A DNA stretch of 64,000 nucleotides, from the NCBI GenBank assembly GCA_020205615.1, contig CM035168.1:130024795-130088794 (forward strand). Direction: 5' to 3'. Source of the DNA: Panax quinquefolius (taxonomy: Eukaryota; Streptophyta; Magnoliopsida; Apiales; Araliaceae). This document shows, piece by piece, positions 1-11,524 of the stretch (its first letter is position 1; each line of letters begins with the position of its first letter). Below the pieces are notes generated by a model that ran no database searches, had not been told where the DNA came from, and saw nothing but the letters and a program-made list of their open reading frames with translations. Both the position numbers and the translations under genes were made by a program.

Positions 1-1564
1 TTTTATTACTACTGCTTTCTTTGCAGATTCAATCTCCTACCAAATGTAAGGGTGTTATTCTTTCTTATTCATGAAGAGAACTGTTGTTATTCCATTGCTT
101 ATTATTATTACATTGGAATAACTTTTGTATAAGTGGTTTACCCTATACTTGGTGACATTCTTCTATTATTACATTGGAACATCCATGCATGTGTTTTACA
201 CCGGACTGGTTCCGCCGCTTTATTATTATTCTGTTGGAACATCCATGTCTATGTGTTTTACACCGGACTGGTTCCGCTCTTTATTATTCTGTTGGAACAT
301 CCTGTCATGTGTTTTACACCTGACTGGTTCCGTCTTTATTATTACATTTGGAATATCATATACGTGTGTTTTACACCGGATCTGGTCCCCATCTTTATTA
401 TTACATTTGGAACATCCTGGCTTGGTGAATTTCACTCGACTGGTTCCGTTCTTTTATTATTCTCGTTGGAATAACTCCATGCATGCGATCATCGCATGCA
501 TGGTGATTTCTTTTGTTATTCCATTCTTTATTATACCCGGTTGGTTAAAACTTTGACTTACATACTCCATGAAATTAGTGGAATATCCTTGATATTTGCG
601 TTTCATCCAAAGATCTTTCATGAAAATATTCTTACGATCATTCTTGAATTTTACTCTACAAAACAAAGATGTTGATAATTTGGACGTTAATAATTCTGGA
701 TAAAATAATTCTTGAACTTGTTTTATTGAATTCTTATATCATTGTCATCATCCTCATGTTTATATATTTCTTTTAAAAGTCATCATGGCACATGTAGTGC
801 ATAGATGGACTTGGTATGATTATGACCAGAGACTATTGATTGTAATCATGGCCGTAATGTTACAAATGATGTGGTAAAATCCTCGATTGGTAGTAGTGCA
901 TTGATGGGCGATTGTTGGCATGATCATGACCATTAATGAATACACAAATATTCTTGGCCGTAGTGCGTGAATAATTGTGGTCGTTGATACTTAAAGAATA
1001 TCCTTGGCCGTAGTGCGGGGGTGATTCGATGATGTGGAATATTTATTAAAAATTTGAGTCTCAAATATAACATGATGAAAACCTTTTAAAACCTAAAAGA
1101 TAGTAGACTTTATTTTCTACTTGACTCTTTTAATGGATTACGTATTCAACCGCAGCTTAAACCGGTTTATTTATTGTATTTTATCGGTTTAACATTGTTG
1201 AAGACTATTGATAATTTATTCTGCATTATCTTAGTCATAATATTTCTTCTTGGGCTAGTTGAGCTCACCCTTTCTTTCACTTTATTCTCTTGAAATGAGA
1301 ATATAGGCGGGACGAGTCGGGAAGCGAGTGATAGTCCTGAAGATAGCATTAGTAGTCCTCACTATTCGTGAAATAGTGTGATAATAATTATAATGAGGAC
1401 TTTTTTGAGTTTGTATAATATCTAGTAGATTTATATTTGTATTTAAACTCACGCTTTATGTCGTATTATACCGGCAGGCTTATGTTAGTAAGTTGTATTT
1501 AAATTACATACCATGTAAGTGGCGACCCAAGATGGGTGATGTATACCTAATTTTGGGGGCGTCA
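1..1564 (+). mobile_element. LTR X1 (partial), Ty3/gypsy family of the large cluster
   Basis: This is the downstream part (R-U5) of a long LTR read on the plus strand; the window edge cuts it. It matches the reverse complement of the LTRs in the 17-57 kb cluster in order: the 58-60 bp repeats, a stretch with a conserved direct match around 600-660, degenerate 57-bp-like units at 780-1020, and the terminal block around 1530-1564 that ends gggggcgtca. The CA end agrees with the TG...CA rule of LTRs. No primer-binding site follows, so the internal region after it is missing. Confidence 0.8.
160..470 (+). repeat. 58-60 bp tandem repeats in the LTR leader (about 5 units)
   Basis: Units run from a ttattatt block through ttggaacatcc and tgttttacaccgga to ctggttccg, and recur about every 57-60 bp with substitutions. 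The same array, reverse-complemented, sits in every LTR of the cluster. Short reading frames across it are a by-product of the period. Confidence 0.85.
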
Positions 1565-1633
1565 TAAGGTATTCTCAACTTTTGAAATACAGTATACGTC
1601 AATTTCGGGACGAAATTTAATAAGGAGGGAGAT
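1565..1633 (+). mobile_element. Internal 3' stub with polypurine tract
   Basis: About 69 bp lie between the end of LTR X1 and the next LTR start. They contain aatttcgggacgaaattt and the purine tract aaggagggagat (about 1622-1633), the same signals that precede the 3' LTR in the cluster elements. The whole internal coding region is deleted here. Confidence 0.65.
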
Positions 1634-2980
1634 TATAAGACCGGATTTTATGAAATAAAAATATTCAATTTTCTTATAATTATTATTTAGTAAATGGTTA
1701 AATTGATAAAAGTTTAAAGTTAAGGGTGATATATATATATTTTTTCAAAATAAGCAAGTAGTTATAAAATATTCATTATTGTTAGGGGAATATTTGTTTG
1801 GTCGTGGAATATTCTTTCCGTAGGGGAATATTAAATGCAATAGTAGCAAGCCATTGTGGGCCCCATAATGAATAAGCGTCGGGATGAAAAAGCGACAAAA
1901 GAGAGTTTTCATAAATAACAACGTAATTATTACCAATTAAACATCATTTGAAATACCCTGGGGTAAAGTAAAATGTAATATTGTTGCTTGCGAAAGACAC
2001 GGTATTGCATAGTATTTTGAATTATTGACTCTTACGTAAGAAGGCCTTTACTCAATAATTGTTACGGTAATTCTTTGCTCAATATTTTATTTTATTGATT
2101 CAATAATTCTTTGCATTGATATTTTATATTCTTGTTGTTTCAATAAATTGTCATTACACAAAGATTTTTCATTATCGAAGCAATAATTCATATTATCTGA
2201 ATAATATTATTGGATAAAATTATTGACAATGTCTAGAAAGTTACATACTAAGGAGATGTTTGGTCACCTAATCAAGGCGCCGAAAGAGAGATCCTTATTA
2301 AAAGCCCCTTTCCTAGGAACTACACGGTTGCGATCTTTGATTCAGTAATATTATTTGTGAATAATTAATTATTGATTTTTATGATGAGGAAAATATTTAT
2401 TTTATGTGGATATAGATGGAGAAATTTTTTAATGTGACAATTGTTGAAAATTTATATTTTGTCTTTTTTTGATAAAATAATTCATTTAAATATATTATAT
2501 TAACGGTGATATTTTTATAATGAATGTGGGATATGTGAGTATATGAGGAGGAAGAGTATTTTGTGGCATTAAATGATTAACACATGTTTTGTGTGTCGGT
2601 GGACTCCATTTCTTGACTGAAATTTGATTATAGCATGTAAAATCGCCCGTTTATGAATTTCGGTCAATTTTTGTTTGGAATTTGGAAAAACTTTCTTCTG
2701 TAAAGTTGTAGAAAATTGAATTTCCTATAAAAAATCGTGAGATTCGAATTTTCTGATAAAAGGGCTATTTATTATGAATTATTGAAGTTACGAAGTTCCG
2801 AAATAATTGATTTTGGAAGTTTAAAATATTTTTAATTACAAAATATTTTTTTCATTTTTGAAACTCATTTAACATGTGATTAGGAGGCTGAATTCAGATT
2901 GTTAGTGTGCGTATGAAATTGTGGAAAAATTATAATATTAATTTATTAAATTTTCTACTTTGGTGTTCTAAGCATTTTCC

Positions 2981-2988
2981 TATAAATA
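2981..2988 (+). promoter_or_regulatory. TATA box of LTR X2
   Basis: tataaata preceded by cc, at the same place in the LTR as the cctataaataag motif of the cluster LTRs. Probable RNA polymerase II start about 25-35 bp downstream. Confidence 0.5.
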
Positions 2989-4359
2989 AGGTGTTTAGGT
3001 TAGAATTGAAAATCACACCAGAAACTGACGTTTTCTCTCTCTATATTATCGAGCGTATTCTTGTGAGTATTTTGAGTATACTTTGAGTATTGCTATACGG
3101 TTCAAGTTCGTTCAGCGTTATTCTAGTTAGAAGTACTGCTCTTTTGAGGTAAGGGATAGTAAGGGATTTTAAGGGTTATTATGTTTTTTAGTTTCAAAAT
3201 TTTTCTGAACCTTCAAAAATTCTGGAAAAATTTGAAATGATATTTTGATGAGTTTTGTAGATTGTGTCCAAAAATGGCAATTTTTGGATGTATAGATTAT
3301 GAGTTATGGATTTTATGAGAAAAGACTATTTTAAAAGTAACCGCTTATAACTCCTTGTGATTAATTCCAAAATTGATGAAAATTTTATTGGGAGTACATC
3401 TATATAATATCAGTATACCGTGAAAATTTTAGAATTTTTGGATAAAAGTATAATTTATGATAAATATTTAAATATTCGGTGGTTTTGGCCATATGAAAAA
3501 TAGTAAATGAATTTTTAAAATTTTGAGAAAAATATATGTTCAATATGGGACTATGTTATGCTAAATCCCAGAAAAAAAATATTTTTGGAACTGATTTGAT
3601 ATTCTTCATGAAAATGTTCTAGTTATGAGTAAATGAATTAAATATGTTATGTGAAGTAAGAAAATTGGAAAATATGATTTTATGGCTTGAGAATCATATA
3701 TGAGGTATATGCAAATTTTTGATGAGGGTTTTGGTTATTGGTGATGAAATCTTATGAGTTTGGCATTTTATGATGATTAAATGCATTAATTAGTAAAGTG
3801 TAAACAATTTAATTAAATTGTTTATAAGTTTTAGAAATTATTAAATATTGTTGTAATATTAAGAATATTAAGATTTTGATATTATTAAGTGATTTTATAA
3901 CATTTGGATTAAGGTGTTATAAATATTGATATGGATTTTATTATGAAACTTTATCTTTTAATATAGAGAGTTCTTACGCACGATACTCTGACTATGTATT
4001 TAATACGAGTACTTATTCACGACAAATTGGTTTATTCTCAACCAAATTATCGTTGATTTTGAATCTTACTCTTGAAATTAAAATCATATTTTGATTATAT
4101 TGTTTTTATATAACATTTTTATAACCCTAATGATGATATTTCTCGACTTGAGTGTAAAGATGGGTAGATTTTTGGTATGATCGTGACTATAGGTTCTCTT
4201 TGTGGCGAAGAAGGAAAAAGTTGAATTGTTGGTGGGTATGATCATGACCATTGAATTTACAATTGAATATTTTTAGCTTAAGTGCAAAGGTGAATTAATC
4301 AACATTGTTATAATTATTGTTATATAACTTCGAAATGATTATGTATTTTTTGATATATG

Positions 4360-4535
4360 AATATCTTTGGCTCGTAGTGCAAAGATGACTTGTTGATGAA
4401 TATCTTAACTTTGTAGTGCAAAGATGAATTATTGATGAATATCTTTTGCTCAATAATGTAAAGATGACACATTGTTGTTGAATATCTTTAGCGTAGTAGT
4501 GCAAAGATGAATTATTGATGAATATCTTTTGGTCC
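4360..4535 (+). repeat. Degenerate tandem array, about 4 units of 45-55 bp
   Basis: Repeated core: gaatatctttggctcgtagtg followed by caaagatgaattattgat. It is the plus-strand, diverged counterpart of the 57-bp arrays in the cluster (reverse complement there: ttatcttcgtcgtagtgcat). Confidence 0.65.
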
Positions 4536-7440
4536 CATCCCCATAATATCCACATGTCTATATGTTTCTACTACCATTCACAACAAATAACCAACTTTGT
4601 ATGATAATTTTTTTCTTTAGTATATTTTTTGATATGAAATTAAAATTTAATTACTATTAAAATATCTTTTAAAATTATCTCGATTTTATTTTATTAACTA
4701 TTATTAAAATATTTTTTAACCTAAAATTTAACTAGAATAAAAACACTATTTATGATTTTAAAAACTTTAGAGTAACTTATTAATTTATAACAATTTTATT
4801 TTTTATAAAAATCATTTATTAATATTGATTCTCATGAGCCTAAATTAAAACACTTACATTGTTAATATATTTAACAATCATATACTCCTCATGCATATTA
4901 AAAAGAGGAATGAAATGACAAAATTGTCCAAAATAATATGTCATTAATGTAGGTGACTTTCTAACTTTTCAATTCAAAATATTTTCAACACATAACTAAT
5001 TATACTTTTATGGAGAGAGAATTAGAATAAGAAAAATAAGAGATATTTAATGCTAAGGGTATAATAGAAAAAAATGTGTAAAAATTTGGTTATTAAAGGA
5101 AAGTGAACATTTAACCTGGGAATATCTAAAATAGTAATAAGGATTTTTATCCTAAGACGAAAGAGAGTATCATTTAGTAATAAATTAATCTACTGTTATA
5201 TTATAATTATTTACTAACTAAAATATTGAAACATAAGTAAAATATATTAAGTTGGAAAAACTTGAATTGGTATTTACAACATAAAAGATAGAATCATTAT
5301 AACATAGTTATAATAAAATATACAATCGTAATAATTAATTAAGATTAACTTATAAAGACACATAATGATAGTGTTTTATGAGTTCTTAATTTTTTTTAAG
5401 AAGGCAAAACACATGTTTAATTTTATAAATAACATTATTTTTAATATTTTATTATTTTTATATATGATATTTATAAAAAAAAAATTGAATTTCACAAATT
5501 AACTTATTATTGGTATTAGAATGATTACAACATTTGCTTTAAAAAAATACAAACCACATCTAATTGTCTACTATAATTAATATTATATTATTTGATGAAT
5601 CTCTTTTCAGATATGAATCTATCTAATTCGTAATGGATAATTATCTTCTAACCAAAACATAATATGATCATGACATATCATCAAAGATTTTAATAATAAA
5701 CAATGAAATAATAAAATCAAACAAAATTATATTTAATTAGTAAGTTAAGTTGTGAAATTATTCACTATTTTAAAAAATTATGTTAATTAATATGTTACCA
5801 AATATTTATTAATCTGATTGATTAAGCACAATGGAATGTCTTTTGAAAAACCCCTTGAAGATTTAAATTATTAGTTCTGAATATTTGCAAGATAAATATG
5901 ATAAGCAAACAGATAAATGATAAGAACAATAAATAAACGATGCATGCAATTTTAAGTGGTTCGAAAACTGAATAACTTTTAATCCACTTTTCTACTTCTT
6001 TAGTAGGAAATTCACTAAGAATTTAATCACACAAATAATGACATTGCCCTTTTCAAGTTCCGCAGACTTGGATATCTAGTAAGAGAGACAATGACAAGTT
6101 TTCTTCAAACCCAACAGACTTAGATGTTTAGTCACTAAGACAAAGATACAAAACCCTTTGATGCTCTGATGATTGATTTTCATTGAGAGGTGCCGCTAAG
6201 TTGTCGTTAAGATTTTCTTCTCAAGTACTTACCAGCGCAAACTGTATATTTAGGATCATTGAATTCATTTCTTTTCTTTTTGCAGAGTTTAGGCTTTTTG
6301 ATCAGTGTTCGTCAACTTTTTCAGTTTAAATCCTTGTTATCTTTTATAATTTGCTGAAATTTTCCCGTTGTAAGATGTTCATTTGTGCATTTAATGCTCA
6401 GATATTCTAGGATCCTTGATGTTGACGTTTTAAACCTAGGTAATAGTTCATTTTGCTTGTCTGTCATATCGGTGAATGCATTGAGACCTTCAATTTGCAA
6501 CGCTCCAATGTCAATCAATTTGTCAGACTTGACTACTCTACGATCAGGTTCTTCTCAACGAACTTTGCTTAATTGGGAGATTCACTTGTCCACTTTATGA
6601 ACTGAATACTGCTTTGCAATTTGTAATAAACTTTACGATAACTTTAAGTAGCTCTGCGATTCACTTGATGTGTTGCGATTGTGAACTTACTCTACGATCC
6701 ATCATATAAGGTAGCAGAGTATCCTTATGACATTTCAAAAACCTATCAACTATACATCAAGTCAACTTGTACAATATCAACCTAACATTATTTGATCTTT
6801 TTAATATAAGTCTTTGTACATTTGATCAATTTTTTATAAAAAAAATTGTACAAATCATACCGGTACAAATATACATTAAACTCATTCATTATCAAATTTA
6901 GATATGTAAATTCTAACAAAATTATTATTTTATAATAATTTTATTCAATAATTTTTAATTATTTAGTCATACAATTAATTTTAACTTACAAAACAATTTT
7001 ACTTTACTCAACTTTAGACTCTAAATAACTAAATACTAAAAATATAGGAAAAATATTATGATTACATAATAATTAATATAGAAGACATTTAGTTAATTAA
7101 TGTTAAAAATAATTATAACTTATATATTGTGATTAAACTTTAATTAATTTTTAAAACTAAAAGTCATAATGGTAACTTATTATTCTACAATAATTTTATT
7201 AATAAATAATTATATATTAAAAATATAAAAAAATATTATGAGAAAATAATAATTAATATTAAAAAATATAATATATATTACAAAATATATTAATGCTTAA
7301 AGTTTAATGATTTTTACTTGATCAATGTTAGAAACAAATCTCACTTAATATCGACACGAGAAGTGGTTAACATAAGTTAACTTTTGGTCAATTGACCAAT
7401 AAAGTATCAACACGTAAACACGTAGACTGAGAGCATCATA
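4536..7440. other. AT-rich intergenic DNA, no gene seen
   Basis: No convincing coding region. Very AT-rich from 4600 to 5800 and from 6780 to 7300. The stretch 5880-6760 is less AT-rich and includes a tttgcag acceptor-like site (about 6280) and short open frames around 6385-6600. Its aagtggttcgaaaactg block resembles the non-coding parts of old retroelements, but I cannot assign it. No RNA gene recognised. Confidence 0.4.
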
Positions 7441-7562
7441 CAGGAAATTATGCTATAAGTTGTGAGAAGTAAACATCATACAACATGTTCAGAGCAATAA
7501 TGATGCAGGAAATTATGCTATAAGTTGTGAGAAGTAAACATCATACAACATGTTCAGAGCAA
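7441..7562. repeat. Two-copy tandem duplication, 65-bp period
   Basis: A 57-bp segment starting caggaaattatgctataag and ending gttcagagcaa occurs at 7441-7497 and again at 7506-7562 with no mismatch that I can see. The perfect identity suggests a recent duplication. Confidence 0.9.
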
Positions 7563-7997
7563 AACTTCACTTAGATTGAATACATTCTTCCAGCCGTTGG
7601 TTTTTATTTTAAGGAACAACATGAAGAGCGTAGACCCAATTACACAGATCAGTGCCCTGCTTTATTCAAAACAGAATTAAATAAAAATACGAGTAAATGG
7701 TTATATCAACACAAACTACTTATCAGTTCTACAATATTGAAAAGGACTCGTCTATGTTACCCACTTCTAATACTCTGATCCTCATATATTTTACCCCATG
7801 TACCATTATTGAACATGACATTAATGCCAATCACATTGTATGTAGCAGTTAAAGAGTAAGCTATGTTCAACTGATGTTAGTGAATTTTAATGTTTGAAGA
7901 CCTACAAAAGAAAAGAAAAGAAAAGTACAATAGCTTGAAAAAATTACAATCAACCAAGCAATAGAAAAGCTCTAATTAAGTGCAGATAAGGTGATTA

Positions 7998-7998
<1 letters not shown>

Positions 7999-8044
<46 letters not shown>
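7999..8044. repeat. (TA)n microsatellite
   Basis: Uninterrupted TA dinucleotide run of about 45 bp. Confidence 0.97.
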
Positions 8045-8047
<3 letters not shown>

Positions 8048-8299
8048 TTCTTGTGCACACACAGATTATTAGTTCTGAGAGAGAAAGGATTTGATAAGTA
8101 CAACCTTTCAGCATATTGGGGTCAGTAAAACAAACAAGACCAGAGGAGGACCATTTAATCCCCTGCTTATTCTGAAGGTTGTAGTCCTTTTTCTTTTCTT
8201 GTCTACTTATTTTCTCTCCCCACTTTACTCAAGTTATGTGGTCCAGGTGTTGAGTATGGGAGAAGGTCCGGTGAGTGTTAGGCTTTCCTAAAACCCAAA

Positions 8300-8762
8300 A
8301 ATTTACAAGCTTCAAAATGATCCAACCATCCAAATATTTGTGGCATGCATTCTTCTCAATCTTTGGGATAGCATGGACTATGCCAAGGTCTGTGGTTGAG
8401 TTTCTTAGGGCACGAAGAGGGTCTTCAGTCCATGAACAAGTTAGAAACAAGTGGGACTTTACCCTCATTAGGTAGTGGACTGTACTTTGAAAACAAAGAG
8501 ATCAATTTTACATCAGAGTTATTTACTTTTGAGTCTCTTATCTTTGAAGTTCCAGGGCTGTAGCTGTGTCTTCTGTGGTTGAAGTTTTGGATAAATTTGC
8601 ATTTACTGTATTCTTTTGGTTATTTGAGCTGTTAGGGATTGATCCAAGTTATCTGAAGAGGTGTTTTGTTCTCCCCATGCACCGACTTTGTGTGCATATG
8701 GATGGGTTCACCTTCTCCCATTTTTGACTCTTTTGAATAAAATTTACTCATCAAGAAAGAAT
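8300..8762 (+). mobile_element. LINE (non-LTR retrotransposon) 3' fossil with zf-RVT domain
   Basis: The frame at 8275-8475 reads YLWHAFFSIFGIAWTMPRSV then EFLRARRGS, the typical end of the zinc-binding (zf-RVT) domain after reverse transcriptase in plant LINE elements. After a stop at 8475, the continuation (WTVL, KQRDQFYIRV) still resembles the following WTIWKERN-type segment but holds stops. The 3' end has an aataaaatttactcatcaag motif and an A-rich tail at about 8735-8762, usual for plant LINE 3' UTRs. The upstream RT is absent, as expected for a 5'-truncated copy. Not a functional gene. Confidence 0.7.
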
Positions 8763-10030
8763 GTATAAATATGAATACTGATCTGCGGAAAAATCTTTAA
8801 TTGATTTAACATATTTTAAAGTATAATTCGGTATTACTAATGTTCAAGTATATACATTAGTAAGCTTTATATTATACAGGATTTGGTGAGGACTGAGGAA
8901 GAGTGTTTTCTACCTCTTTCTTCATTCAAGAAGCAAATATTATTCTACATAGCTTAATATGAAATTTCACTTTAACTTGCTCCATAACATCTAGGTATAG
9001 TTTTTAGAAATGCATGGACACATATCATATATGCTTATCCGAGTGAGCGTCCAACACGTATACTTCAACTCATTTAGAAGAGACCATGTAACATAGATCT
9101 CAATCAAGAAATCAAGCAGTACTCTGTATAAAAAGTTGTAGAAATAAAATAGGTAGGAAGGATGGGTCTCTTCTCGATCAACATTAGACTTTAGCGTGAT
9201 AGTATCAATATGATCCCTGCTTCTGAAGTCCAATAACTATTGGTTTGAATTATGTTAGCCTACACACACAGAATTACTTGGTCACATGTACTGAGGATAT
9301 AGGTCAAGAAAGAACATCATTTGGGAGGCAGCCATTTACGTCTATTGTGATGTATGGAAGGAAAGAAATAAAGTTTTGAGAATGCAAAATTGTCCATTTT
9401 GAGTTGAGTCTAGACTAATCAAGGTGTTGTCTTTAATCGTTTTTTAGTTGTAGATAGGTTTAATTAATGTTTTTTATTAACAAGGATTTCAAATATGAAA
9501 CCCACCATTGTACTGCTATCAGTTCTGTTATCTCTAACCTATTTTTTGTAGCTAAAAAATTGTATACATACATACCCAAATAAAAGTGGCCAAGCCTTGG
9601 TTCCAAAATGAGTAAAATATCTTCTTTGATGAACAATATTTTACTGAAGAGTATATAAGATCCATCCAAAAACTAATGCTAAAAAAATAAAAACAGCTTA
9701 CAGATCTAGCATTACTAATAAACATTGCATGATATTTAGACCCATCAACTTGAATTCTCTATTATGTTTTAGATATGATGTATATGCTCAAAGATATTGC
9801 ATGAGCAAGTTAAAGCTTTAAATCCTTAATATATGAAAGGGAAAAATACACAAAACACAGGAGATATCGAGTAAAACCCTGGAAAAATGCGCATGTCAGC
9901 TCTTACAATTGAACTCACCAATGAAGACGAAGGATGAACTTTTGTTACAAGAACAACACTCAGCATCCAAAACAAGACAAAAATCCAACTTGAAGGCTAA
10001 ATTTAGAAGTGAACGACTTAATAGGCAAAC
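8763..10030. other. Intergenic DNA, nothing recognised
   Basis: Contains only short unsupported frames. The part next to 10031 should hold the 3' UTR and polyadenylation signal of the minus-strand membrane-protein gene, but I could not pick out a single signal. Confidence 0.4.
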
Positions 10031-11413
10031 TCATCTTGATACATACAAAATGCCACGCCTATATAGAGCAAGACTTCCTGCAGTAAATATAGACCAAATA
10101 AAGACAATCCACCAAGCCATAAACAAAGCCACTTCTTTGACTAAAGCTGAGCAAGGCAATAGACCACATACCATTTGGAAATTTTCAAGCAAGTTATCAT
10201 CAATTTGAGATAAGCCTAGAAAGAGAACTAACAATGCTGACGGAGCAAAAAACTGCAAAGCTACAAGGCACAAGTAGTGGTTGTGCAGGAAAACCTTTGC
10301 CCTGCTGAAATCCAAGTCTGGAACCTTGCTAGCATGCAATCTCTGGTACCAAGATAACACTGCTTCATTCAAAAATATCTGCAAATTCGAACGCAAAGTC
10401 ACCATTTGCAAAACACCCGAAACCAACAAACACCATAGCCTAAACTTGTCAAAGTCCAATCTCGACATACCCACATTTCCAACCAACTCGTCAGCATCTC
10501 CAATGTTACCAACCAAGATTGATCCCTTCCTACCATTCATGTTCTTGTTAACTAGTAATTCAGCAAATGGATTAAGCCAAAGCAATGCAGTGAATATAGT
10601 CAATAAATAGTTGGCATAAAGAAGCAATCTTGCAGTCCATCCACACAAAATTATGGACAAATAACTACGACTCTGATCCGTTCCAAGCCAAAATGCCCGG
10701 GCATTCCTAGTAGCAGGCATATACAAGAAACCTGCTAAACATCCCATGAAAGCTGAAACAGCAAACTTCCCAAATCCATCCAAAAATTCAAATCCAAAAT
10801 CAAGAACCCAATTAGGGAAAACACCAAAAACAATCATAAGCCCCAACAGAAACCCTAGAATCCCAAATAGAACACTACATTGCTTATCCAACCTCTTCGA
10901 AGCAGACCGCTCAAACGAAACCCGAGCAATAAAGAAAGACACCCTACACACCCCCACAAAACCCAATAAAACAGGAATTAAAGTAGCATTTTCTAAAACC
11001 CCAGAATCTTTTGATACCGATAAAAATTTGTGAAGCAATAAGCAAGACGCGGTCACAATCGTTGAATTGAAAGCCCCGCGAAATTGTTTGAAATGAAGCC
11101 GGGTTTGAAGGTGAGCATCATTGAGCTTTAATCTAAAGATCTGGGCTTTGTTTTCATCGAATTCAAACTTTTCTTTGGATTTCTTTCGGGGTTTGAGTTC
11201 GGGTTCGGATGCGCCTGGTCTTCGAATTGCAGCTCTGATACCCTGTTGAGAATTGTTGTTGCTGTTGGGGTTGACATCATCTGGGTGGATGTAGGTGTGG
11301 AGGCCATAAAGGAATAAAGATGGTATGTTGAGGAGGGAGAGGATTAAAGTGAGGAGGAGAGACAGAGAAGCGTGGAGTATCAGATTGCTGGAGGACACAA
11401 CTACAGATACCAT
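10031..11413 (-). CDS. Multi-pass membrane protein, possible TMEM161-like
   Basis: A single open frame of 460 codons when started at the MVSVVV methionine (ATG at 11413-11411). A further 37 in-frame codons reach up to 11524, but they are polar, cysteine-bearing and unlike a conserved N-terminus. The protein starts with a hydrophobic segment (about residues 10-32) and a Pro/Asn-rich linker. A basic stretch follows (KPRKKSKEKF, about 75-90), then about eight more hydrophobic segments to near the C-terminus. The ANYLLTIFTALLWLNPFAEL segment and the later FRLWCLLVSGVLQMVTLRSN and VALQFFAPSALLVLF blocks resemble in order the last parts of TMEM161 (Tmemb_161AB) proteins. That assignment is from memory and moderate. 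No catalytic motif is visible. It is probably an integral protein of an internal or plasma membrane. No intron is needed; its frame is clean, unlike the transposon frames around it. Confidence 0.8.
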   Translation of the reverse strand: MVSVVVSSSNLILHASLSLLLTLILSLLNIPSLFLYGLHTYIHPDDVNPNSNNNSQQGIRAAIRRPGASEPELKPRKKSKEKFEFDENKAQIFRLKLNDAHLQTRLHFKQFRGAFNSTIVTASCLLLHKFLSVSKDSGVLENATLIPVLLGFVGVCRVSFFIARVSFERSASKRLDKQCSVLFGILGFLLGLMIVFGVFPNWVLDFGFEFLDGFGKFAVSAFMGCLAGFLYMPATRNARAFWLGTDQSRSYLSIILCGWTARLLLYANYLLTIFTALLWLNPFAELLVNKNMNGRKGSILVGNIGDADELVGNVGMSRLDFDKFRLWCLLVSGVLQMVTLRSNLQIFLNEAVLSWYQRLHASKVPDLDFSRAKVFLHNHYLCLVALQFFAPSALLVLFLGLSQIDDNLLENFQMVCGLLPCSALVKEVALFMAWWIVFIWSIFTAGSLALYRRGILYVSR

Positions 11414-11430
11414 CTTCATCAAACTGTAGC

Positions 11431-11505
11431 TTAAAAATTCATGAGACTCGGATATAGGGTCGAGATTGAAGAATTCACTGAGGACACAACTACAGATGAT
11501 ACCAT
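11431..11505 (-). promoter_or_regulatory. Upstream ORF (24 codons) made by duplication of the start region
   Basis: The minus strand reads ATG at 11505 and TAA at 11433-11431, ending 17 bases before the ATGAAGATG start cluster of the membrane-protein gene. The encoded peptide begins MVSSVVVSS, almost the same as the main protein start MVSVVVSSS, because a segment with tgtagttgtgtcctc occurs in both places about 90 bp apart. If it lies in the 5' UTR it would act as a uORF and lower translation of the main frame. That is inference. Confidence 0.55.
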
Positions 11506-11524
11506 AGTGTGATTTCTGAAGCAC

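Larger units (their letters stand above)
1634..4535 (+). mobile_element. Diverged LTR X2 of a related gypsy subfamily
   Basis: It starts ttataagaccggatttta directly after the purine tract, where a TGTAAGACC-type LTR start is expected (TG has become TA). The first 300 bp align loosely with the cluster LTRs: gcaagtagttat, the repeated ggaatatt blocks, and attgtgggccccataatg. A TATA box lies at 2981. After it the sequence differs from the cluster LTRs, but 3480-3660 matches, on the opposite strand, the non-coding filler inside the pol-less units (for example 35.8-35.95 kb). It ends in a short tandem array. The exact 3' end is uncertain. Confidence 0.6.

Noticed and set aside
125..556. 143-residue hydrophobic frame as a small membrane protein
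   Set aside because: It spans the LTR leader repeats (Tyr/Phe-rich from tta/ttt repeats) and overlapping frames on both strands look alike.
6321..6600. Overlapping 65- and 71-residue frames as a gene
   Set aside because: They lie on opposite strands, are short, and have no recognisable motif; nearby splice-like sites do not extend either.
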